Origin: Methanobacterium subterraneum
Lineage (GTDB): Archaea > Methanobacteriota > Methanobacteria > Methanobacteriales > Methanobacteriaceae
Direction: 5' to 3'
DNA length: 35,000 nt
Assembly (NCBI RefSeq): GCF_002813695.1
Contig: NZ_CP017768.1
Location: 1,617,501-1,652,500, forward strand
Shown here: in pieces, positions 28,547 to 35,000 of the stretch
How the letters are laid out: each line of letters begins with the position of its first letter
Position numbering within the stretch: the first letter of the stretch is position 1
Notes under the pieces: model-generated
Database searches by the model: none
Told to the model about the DNA's origin: nothing
Seen by the model: the letters and a program-made list of their open reading frames with translations, nothing else
Made by a program: the position numbers and the translations under genes

Positions 28547-29883
28547 ACTGCCACCTCCCGAACATCCACCTTACCTGTAACCACGTGATGAATGAGGGAT
28601 TTTTTGTATTCTTCGAGGAGTTTAATTTTTTGTTGTATTTTTTTGATTGTAAAGTCAATTTTCATAGTTTCTTCATCAAGTTTACCAATAATTCGTTTTT
28701 GTTCATTGATAGGAGGTTTTAATATTATAAAATTCCCAGTTTGGGTTTGATTGAATATTCCTATGGTTGATGAATTTGATAGACTAATAATTAAATTTTT
28801 CATCCCATATAAATAATATAAACCATATTTAGACATTATTTTATCTTGATAAAATTCTATGGCATTGATTTGTTGATTAGAAGTACCTTCATCAATACTT
28901 AACCCTACTTTACCTAAAGTAGCCCCAATTCCTACTAATAAAATACTAAATGGTTTGTATTTTACAACTTTATTATCTATTATAGCTGATTTGCTGATTC
29001 TTTTAGAAGAATTTGTTAAAACTAAATTATTGCCTAAATCCCCCGGAGTAAACCAATTCAATTCTTCTTTATCATAATACTCTTCTCGCTCTGATGGTGG
29101 CGTTTTACCGGTTAATATTCTTAATGAAACATGTTTTATTTTTGATATTTCCCAATCTTCAGGTATCTCGCCGATCCATTCCACCCCTGAATCCTTCATC
29201 TTCACCGTGGGGTCCAGGCCCTTGGTCACCACATGATTTATCAGGGCAGTTCTTTTTTCCTTGAGAAGTTCAATAAGACGAGTCTCTTTTTCAATTGTTA
29301 AATCGATTTCTGAGGTTTTTTTATCTAGAAATGTTGATATTTTTTCCTGTTCTTCTAGGGAAGGAACCATTAAATAAGAGTTTTTTATTGGATAAGTACT
29401 AATTCCAAATCTTGTAACTCCATTAGCAGAAATAACAAACTGATCATTAATTTGTTTACTTTCAAGAAGTCTAAACAAATAATCTCCTTGCATTTCATCA
29501 TTTGGTCTGATTAATGCCAAATGATAACCACAAACAACATTATCTAAATCCTCTGTGACTAAAGCAGGAACTGCTATATCATCAGCTGTTTCAGAGTCTT
29601 TGGTTATTATTACGTCACCTTTATGTAATGAAAGCTTATTAATTTGCTCAAAACTTGCTGTTGCTTTCATGAAGTCTAAATTTTGAATAATGAATTCATT
29701 ATTGTAAACATCAGTATAATTGCAAAGTAAAACATCTGCTTCGGATGGTTTGCTCTTTTTATCAACATTGCTTATCTTTACATCAGTTATGTGTTTAATT
29801 TTACTACAATTCCATTCTTTTGGAATCTCACCAATCCATTCCACTCCAGAATCCTTATACTCAGGATAATGTTTGAGATTCAA
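28543..29883 (-). CDS. hsdS: Type I restriction enzyme, specificity subunit HsdS
   Basis: The 446-residue protein determines the DNA target of the methylase and nuclease. It is a tandem of two half-subunits: DSGVEWIGEIP occurs at residues 11-21 and again at 231-241, a 220-residue period. Each half has a target-recognition domain followed by a conserved helix (LIELLKEKRTALINHVVTKG and LLEEYKKSLIHHVVTGKV). Different TRDs imply an asymmetric bipartite target. The start is TTG at 29883, with GGGGGAT about 6 nt upstream. It lies 46 bases after hsdM and overlaps hsdR. The TRDs are markedly AT-rich compared with the conserved segments, common for exchanged TRDs. Confidence 0.95.
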   Translation of the reverse strand: MNLKHYPEYKDSGVEWIGEIPKEWNCSKIKHITDVKISNVDKKSKPSEADVLLCNYTDVYNNEFIIQNLDFMKATASFEQINKLSLHKGDVIITKDSETADDIAVPALVTEDLDNVVCGYHLALIRPNDEMQGDYLFRLLESKQINDQFVISANGVTRFGISTYPIKNSYLMVPSLEEQEKISTFLDKKTSEIDLTIEKETRLIELLKEKRTALINHVVTKGLDPTVKMKDSGVEWIGEIPEDWEISKIKHVSLRILTGKTPPSEREEYYDKEELNWFTPGDLGNNLVLTNSSKRISKSAIIDNKVVKYKPFSILLVGIGATLGKVGLSIDEGTSNQQINAIEFYQDKIMSKYGLYYLYGMKNLIISLSNSSTIGIFNQTQTGNFIILKPPINEQKRIIGKLDEETMKIDFTIKKIQQKIKLLEEYKKSLIHHVVTGKVDVREVAV

Positions 29884-29929
29884 TTAAAATCCCCCTTTTT
29901 GATCAACCTTTTTTCTAAAAAGGTTGGGA

Positions 29930-31951
29930 TTAAGTTTCATCCAAGTCCTCCTTAATGAGTTCCTGGATTTCTGCTGTAACCTTTTTTATATCATTTTCAA
30001 TCTCTTCTAAGGATCTCGGCGGTTGGTACTGGTAGAAGTACTGGGTGAAGTTTATCTCATAACCTATCTTGTCCTTCTTACGGTCCATCCATGCATCAGG
30101 ATAGTAAGGCAGGACTTCCCTCTGGAAATATTCATCAATATCTTTCTTTAGAGGAATTTTTTCTGTGTCCCTGAGCTTTCCATCGGGCTTATTATTTCCT
30201 TTAGCATCAGTCACATAATCTGCAGTATCATCATGCTCGGATAAAGCCATTATAATATTTTTTATAAACGCTGGTGAGAGTTGGAATTGTTTCAGGGCTT
30301 TTTTTACTCTTTTTTCGAATTCATCCCAGTTCTGGTATGGTTTGTCAATTCTTTGGAGGGCTTGAGTGATCTCATCCTGCACCTGTTTTCCCTCATTTTC
30401 TTCCAGGAGTTTGGTCTCAGGATCTTTACTCTTGCTCACTGCTAACTTGCTAAAGGCATTGACAGCGTGAAGATTCTCCAGTCTTTCTTCAGTTACCTCA
30501 AAGTTCAACTGCAATGGTCTTTCCACAGTAACCTTAGTGTAGCCGAAGTCCTCCTTATCAAAGACTTTAATCACATCATTCTCATCAAATTTACAATAAA
30601 GATCTAAAATATTTTCAATATCATCATCACTGAGCTGGTGTCTCTTGTTTCCCAGGCTCTTCCGCATTTTTATGTACTTCTTGGAGGCATCCACCAGCTG
30701 GATTTTACCTTTCCGTTCTTCTGGTTTCTGGTTGGTCAAGACCCAGATGTAAGTCCTGATACCAGTGTTGTAGAATAACTGGTCTGGAAGTCCTATTATG
30801 GCTTCCAGGTAATCGTTTTCAATAATCCATTTCCGGATGTTGCTCTCTCCAGATCCTGCGTCTCCCGTGAAAAGTGGTGAACCATTGGTGATCACTGCTA
30901 TCCTGGATTTTTCATCCTTCTTCATCTTGGAAAGCATGTGTTCCAGAAATAACAGTTGGCCATCGTTAATTCTGGGCAGCCCTGCTCCGAATCTCCCCTC
31001 GAATCCCTGTTCAGCTTCTTTTACCACGGCTTCTTTATCCTGTTCCCATTTACGGCCATAGGGTGGATTGGAGATCATGAAGTCGAATCTGTCATCTGGA
31101 AGCTGGTCCTCAGATAAGGTACTGGAGGGTCCCTTGATGTTATCAGAGATTTCTCCCTTAATGAGCATGTCCGCCTTGCAGATAGCATAAATCTCCTGAT
31201 TGATTTCCTGACCGTATAAAACCACGTCTGCTGTGGTGTTAAATTCCCTTATGAAATTCTCACAACTGGTGAGCATTCCCCCGGTTCCACAGGCCGGGTC
31301 ATATATTTTTATAATCAGGTTAGGGTCATTGAGATGAATACCATTCTCAATGAAAATAAGACTGGTCATTAACTTAACCACATCCCGTGGTGTGAAGTGC
31401 TCCCCTGCCTCTTCATTGGATTGTTCTGAGAATTTCCGTATTAATTCCTCGAATATGGTTCCCATCTCATGGTTGGAAACCTTGTCCGGATGTAAATCCA
31501 CCCGGGATTCTGAGAATTTCTTAATGAGTAAAAATAACAGGTTGGCCTTGGACAGGCGGCTGATATGGTTTTTAATGTAGAAGTTTTCAAATATGTCCTG
31601 AATGTTGGGGCTGAAACTGTCCAGATAATGCATCAGGTTCTCTTCAATATGATCCGGATCCTGAATAAGGGATTTGAAATCATATTTAGAATAATTGTAA
31701 AACCCTAATTCATTACCATCCTTATCCACTGCAGCTCTACTGAGGATGGGTTCCAGATTACCAATGGTATCCTTATAATTATTGTAATTGTCAAGAACAT
31801 CCTTTTTAGAATATTCCAGCACACTGTCAAATCTTTTAAGAACAGTAAAAGGAAGAATAACTTTCTGGTATTCGTTTCGCTTGTATGCTCCCCGTAATAG
31901 GTCTGCTAAATCCCATATGAATGTTACTTTTTCTTGGAAGTTGTTGCTCAT
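29930..31951 (-). CDS. hsdM: Type I restriction-modification system, methyltransferase subunit HsdM
   Basis: The 673-residue N6-adenine DNA methyltransferase has an N-terminal HsdM_N helical domain (DLADLLRGAYKRNEYQKVIL), then GEHFTPRDVV at 183-192, SAM motif I DPACGTGG at 218-225 and catalytic NPPY at 295-298. All are intact. About 150 extra C-terminal residues (from about 520) make it longer than the roughly 500-residue E. coli form; this long form is common in archaea and bacteria and ends with a helical region likely to contact HsdS or HsdR. It is the first gene of the cluster; AGGGG lies just before the ATG and a box A-like TTTTAAGAT is near 32000. Confidence 0.96.
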   Translation of the reverse strand: MSNNFQEKVTFIWDLADLLRGAYKRNEYQKVILPFTVLKRFDSVLEYSKKDVLDNYNNYKDTIGNLEPILSRAAVDKDGNELGFYNYSKYDFKSLIQDPDHIEENLMHYLDSFSPNIQDIFENFYIKNHISRLSKANLLFLLIKKFSESRVDLHPDKVSNHEMGTIFEELIRKFSEQSNEEAGEHFTPRDVVKLMTSLIFIENGIHLNDPNLIIKIYDPACGTGGMLTSCENFIREFNTTADVVLYGQEINQEIYAICKADMLIKGEISDNIKGPSSTLSEDQLPDDRFDFMISNPPYGRKWEQDKEAVVKEAEQGFEGRFGAGLPRINDGQLLFLEHMLSKMKKDEKSRIAVITNGSPLFTGDAGSGESNIRKWIIENDYLEAIIGLPDQLFYNTGIRTYIWVLTNQKPEERKGKIQLVDASKKYIKMRKSLGNKRHQLSDDDIENILDLYCKFDENDVIKVFDKEDFGYTKVTVERPLQLNFEVTEERLENLHAVNAFSKLAVSKSKDPETKLLEENEGKQVQDEITQALQRIDKPYQNWDEFEKRVKKALKQFQLSPAFIKNIIMALSEHDDTADYVTDAKGNNKPDGKLRDTEKIPLKKDIDEYFQREVLPYYPDAWMDRKKDKIGYEINFTQYFYQYQPPRSLEEIENDIKKVTAEIQELIKEDLDET

Positions 31952-32199
31952 AGTTTCCCCTGATAGACAATATTGATAATCACTTTATCAGAGTTTATCT
32001 TAAAAGTTGCTATTTAGTCTGGAAAAACAGGCAATAAACCATTTATTTATTTATTAAATATGGGTTTAAAAAGTAATACTAACATGTGGAATCCAAATAA
32101 ATCTATTAAAGAAGATATTATCATTGTTATCTTACCGGTAGATCATGAAAAGAAATTATTAAAGTTGTAACTATCATAATAGAATAATTAAGGTGAATC

Positions 32200-32586
32200 A
32201 TGACCAAAAAAAGTTTAGAAAAGCAGTTCCTCATGGAACAGGACTACGATTACCAGGCAGATTCTTTGCTGTTATACATTAAAAAGGATTACAATTACAA
32301 AAGGTCAGTACGCCTTGATGATGATATTATTTTAGATTTTGATGAAAACGATGCTCCTGTAGCATTGGAGCTTTTAAATGCTTCCCGACACCTTCAAGTT
32401 TCTAAATCTTCACTCATTCAACCCATAGGGTTGGATATTAATATTGGTATTGGAGAAAGAATAATAAAATTGGAAGCCCATTTCTCAGTTTCAGTTCACC
32501 AGAATGATATCCCAAGATCATTAAACAGTCAAATAGCCAATAAAACCAACTTATCCTCTAATGAAGTTCATTTTGCAACTGCATAA
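32200..32586 (+). CDS. DUF2283 domain protein
   Basis: The 128-residue protein contains YDYQADSLLLYIKKDYNYKRSVRLDDDIILDFDENDAPVALELLNAS in two parts, matching DUF2283 (Y-D-x-x-A-D-x-L-Y-I ... I-x-D-F-D-x-x-G-x-x-x-G-I-E-x-L-x-A-S). The first 18 residues and the last 50 are outside the domain. Function is unknown; such small proteins are often found near toxin-antitoxin and mobile loci. AAGGTGAATC precedes the ATG. It is divergent from hsdM across 248 bases. Confidence 0.8.
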   Translation: MTKKSLEKQFLMEQDYDYQADSLLLYIKKDYNYKRSVRLDDDIILDFDENDAPVALELLNASRHLQVSKSSLIQPIGLDINIGIGERIIKLEAHFSVSVHQNDIPRSLNSQIANKTNLSSNEVHFATA

Positions 32587-32629
32587 ATTAACAGACATCT
32601 TTTAATTAGGATAAAACTGCAAATCCTGA

Positions 32630-32666
32630 TTTTTATCTAAAATTTTTATCTAAACCATTTTTTTTA
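32630..32666 (+). terminator. T-rich tract with a 12-bp direct repeat after the DUF2283 gene
   Basis: TTTTTATCTAAA occurs twice (32630-32641 and 32643-32654) followed by CCA and a run of T. Repeated oligo-T blocks act as archaeal terminators; no hairpin is evident. Confidence 0.45.
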
Positions 32667-32781
32667 AAATAAAAAATTCAGGTATTTAATTTTATATTGG
32701 AAAATAATTATTAATTCTCAACAATATCCACTTACATTATGAAAATTGAATATAAACCTTTCTATTATTTTGTTAAGTGAA

Positions 32782-32850
32782 TACTTTATATCAATAGATA
32801 TGCTATAATATCTGTGTAATCTGTTTATCAAGCATAAGGGAGGTGAAACG
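32782..32850 (+). promoter_or_regulatory. Promoter and ribosome-binding site of the adhesin gene
   Basis: ACTTTATATCA at about 32782-32792 is a good box A. GGGAGGTGA at 32838-32846 is a perfect anti-Shine-Dalgarno match and ends 4-5 bases before an ATA codon (32851) that opens the adhesin frame. Confidence 0.6.
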
Positions 32851-35000
32851 ATAAAAAAGCAAGCGATTACATTCAGATATTTGATTCCTTTACTGCTCAT
32901 AACCTTATCCGTGATATTTTTTGCTGGTACTGTTTCTGCTGCAGATGAAGCTATTTTTGTGAATGGTTCATCTGGACTGGATACCAATGATGGTTATTCA
33001 TGGAGTACTGCTAAATTAACCATCCAAAATGCAACAGGAACCGTAAACTCTAACGGAGTAGTGACTATTGCCGATGGGGTTTACTCAGGAACCGGCAACA
33101 CCAACATCACCATTGACCGGAACATGACCATACAGGGCCTGAGCGAGACCGGAACCATACTAAACGGAACCGGCACTAACTGGATATTCAACATAACCGC
33201 AGGTGTCAATGTCACCCTGCAAAGTCTTACTATAACCAATGCCACTGCAGGAACATTCGGGGCCATTAACAATAATGGTAATTTGACTGTGGAGAACTGC
33301 ACATTCACCCATAACAAGGAAACATCTAATCTGGTAATGAGTTATGGTGGTGGTGCTATTCGTAATTCAGCAGAGTATGGCACTATTATCGTTAATCTGA
33401 CCAATTGTACCTTCGAGTATAACCATGCAGCTAGAAGTGGTGCTGCAGTTTTGAACTATTGTGATGTTGCTGGTAATTATGTAATCAGTACGGTGATTAA
33501 CTGTACCTTCAATAATAACACTGCAGATATCCATGCCACTTTCTACAATGCTGCCTTCGGAGGTGATATTATTAGTGAGATTGCTAACTGTACCTTCACT
33601 AATAACACTGCGGGAATTGGTGGTGGGGGTGCTGTAGCGAATTTTGCAAGTTATAGTTCAGTTAAATCTACCATTACAGATTGTAACTTCATTAATAACC
33701 ATGCAGATGTTGGAGGTGCTATTTACAGTTATGCGAATACCCAGGTGAATTTCATTACTTGTAATGTGACTAACAGCAACTTCATCAACAACACGGCCAT
33801 AAATGGTGGTGCCATAACCATAACCCGGTTATCAGGCATTCTTAATTTAACAGCCCATTTCAACCGAATTGTTGGAAACATGGCAACTACCGGTAGTGCA
33901 ATTTTCAATTATGGTGGAAATGTAAATGCCACTGGTAACTGGTGGAGTTCCAATGCCGATCCATCTGGCCAGATATTTGGACTAGTGGATTACTCACCAT
34001 GGCTTTTCATGACCATCAATGCCACTCCAGAGACCATCAACAACACCCAGACCAGTTTAATCACGGTGAGTTTAAACAACTACAGCACTGATGGTAGTTC
34101 TTCCAGCCCATTAGACCCTAATCTTGGCCATATACCAGATGGTGTTCCCGTTACCTTCAGTTTAATTGACGGACCCCTGGGAACTCTGGGATCACAAACC
34201 GGATTTATCAATGGTACTGCTAGCATTATATTCACTGCAAATGCCGTTGGAGTTCAACAAGCAAATGCAACAATCGATAACGAAAACAGAACCGCAACCA
34301 TCACCATCAATCCCAGTGGACATGTGAACATCACTAAAACAGCTGATAACTATACACCGAATTACTGGGATGGGGTTACATTTACCATCACCGCACGTAA
34401 TGAAGGGCCTGACGATGTGGAAGGTCTTGAAATCACCGACATCTTACCAAATGGTTTGACACTAATTTCTGCAGATACCCATGGTTTCGGAAGCTACAAT
34501 TCAGGCATCTGGAACATAGGAAATCTAGCCAATGGCACAACAGCAATCTTAACCCTATTTGTGAATGCCACCAGCACTGGAACTTTCACCAACTGGGCAA
34601 ATGTAACAGCACAAACCACCTATGACCCCGAACCATGGTCCCAGGACAACACCATCATAACTGTTCCCTCCGCTGCTGATATCGCTGTTGAAAAATCATT
34701 CTACGACTATGAAGGAGATTATGAGATTACCAGTGCCAATTACTGGGATGTTATCTCCACACGGATACTTGTAACCAACAATGGACCTGACACTGCCACT
34801 AACGTGGTTATATCGGATATTTTTGGTTCAGGCCTCAGCTTCGCGGACGAATGGTGGGTTAAATGGGATATTAATGACTGGTATTGGAACTTGAATGATG
34901 CTTCCTTTGATCCAGCAACAATGACTTGGACCATTCCATCACTACCTGCGGGTCAGACCGCAGCCCTGGATATAATGACCAACCTCACCAGTACCGGCAC
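32851..35000 (+). CDS. Adhesin-like secreted protein (beta-helix repeats and DUF11 domains), 3' end missing
   Basis: The frame stays open from 32851 to the window end (716 codons). It starts IKKQAITFRYLIPLLLITLS, a classical signal peptide with likely cleavage after FFAGTVSA. Next come about 300 residues of Asn/Thr-rich beta-helix repeats with recurring NCTFxNNTA units, as in polymorphic outer-membrane/pectate-lyase-like proteins. A Big-type domain follows (about 380-485; VPVTFSLIDGPLGTLGSQTG), then two DUF11-like modules from about 490 and 610 (VNITKTADNYTPNYWDGVTF, ITARNEGPD, ILVTNNGPDTA). Such adhesin-like proteins are numerous in Methanobacteriales and may mediate cell-surface contacts. 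No ATG, GTG or TTG lies in a suitable place at the start; ATA at 32851 is the only codon at the right distance from the strong GGAGGTGA site. Confidence 0.88.
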   Translation, partial: MKKQAITFRYLIPLLLITLSVIFFAGTVSAADEAIFVNGSSGLDTNDGYSWSTAKLTIQNATGTVNSNGVVTIADGVYSGTGNTNITIDRNMTIQGLSETGTILNGTGTNWIFNITAGVNVTLQSLTITNATAGTFGAINNNGNLTVENCTFTHNKETSNLVMSYGGGAIRNSAEYGTIIVNLTNCTFEYNHAARSGAAVLNYCDVAGNYVISTVINCTFNNNTADIHATFYNAAFGGDIISEIANCTFTNNTAGIGGGGAVANFASYSSVKSTITDCNFINNHADVGGAIYSYANTQVNFITCNVTNSNFINNTAINGGAITITRLSGILNLTAHFNRIVGNMATTGSAIFNYGGNVNATGNWWSSNADPSGQIFGLVDYSPWLFMTINATPETINNTQTSLITVSLNNYSTDGSSSSPLDPNLGHIPDGVPVTFSLIDGPLGTLGSQTGFINGTASIIFTANAVGVQQANATIDNENRTATITINPSGHVNITKTADNYTPNYWDGVTFTITARNEGPDDVEGLEITDILPNGLTLISADTHGFGSYNSGIWNIGNLANGTTAILTLFVNATSTGTFTNWANVTAQTTYDPEPWSQDNTIITVPSAADIAVEKSFYDYEGDYEITSANYWDVISTRILVTNNGPDTATNVVISDIFGSGLSFADEWWVKWDINDWYWNLNDASFDPATMTWTIPSLPAGQTAALDIMTNLTSTG

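Noticed and set aside
32060..32170. A 36-codon plus-strand frame (MGLKSNTNMWNP...) before the DUF2283 gene
   Set aside because: No ribosome-binding site and no recognisable similarity; it lies in the AT-rich space between divergent genes.

Overview
The window looks like chromosome from a mesophilic methanogen of the order Methanobacteriales, probably Methanobacterium or a close relative. Evidence: an archaeal Nop5/fibrillarin gene pair; a family B DNA polymerase whose reading frame stops just after motif C, which is the natural PolB1/PolB2 split of this order; archaeal box A/Shine-Dalgarno signals (GGTGA and GGAG types); tRNA genes without encoded CCA; and a secreted adhesin-like protein with beta-helix repeats and DUF11 modules. 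No database search was run, so names rest on motifs and family knowledge.

Bases 1-16,400 are an ordinary chromosomal block. In order they hold an AI-2E-type transporter start (partial), pyrK-pyrD, nop5, a CPBP membrane protease, flpA, three tRNA genes (Lys-UUU, Leu-CAA, Leu-CAG), a two-gene ABC-2 exporter, a SAM methyltransferase, an FMN reductase, polB1, a DUF488 protein, an M23-type peptidase, a small conserved-looking protein and a bacterial-type catalase-peroxidase (katG) with a hairpin/T-tract terminator.

From about 16,450 the sequence becomes AT-rich accessory DNA. A complete IS1-like element (16453-17667) has 13-bp perfect terminal repeats, an 8-bp target duplication and a poly-A frameshift between its two ORFs. 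Next come an 11-bp tandem repeat (9.7 copies) that interrupts a truncated gene start, an AlbA_2/HATPase protein, an ASCH-domain protein, a 58-aa membrane protein, a second short copy of the 11-bp repeat, and an XRE-ImmA peptidase followed by a DUF4411 PIN protein broken by an in-frame TGA. Two further gene remnants follow (a DUF4143-type ATPase tail and a UvrD-like helicase tail).

The centre of the accessory part is a five-gene minus-strand cluster: hsdM-hsdS-hsdR, then two predicted PD-(D/E)XK proteins, one fused to a DUF5655 domain. The tight spacing suggests one transcription unit in which a type I restriction-modification system carries two extra nuclease-like proteins. This is the best candidate for an unusual defence arrangement. 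A DUF2283 protein is divergent from hsdM. The window ends inside a large adhesin gene that has a perfect ribosome-binding site and signal peptide but apparently begins with ATA.
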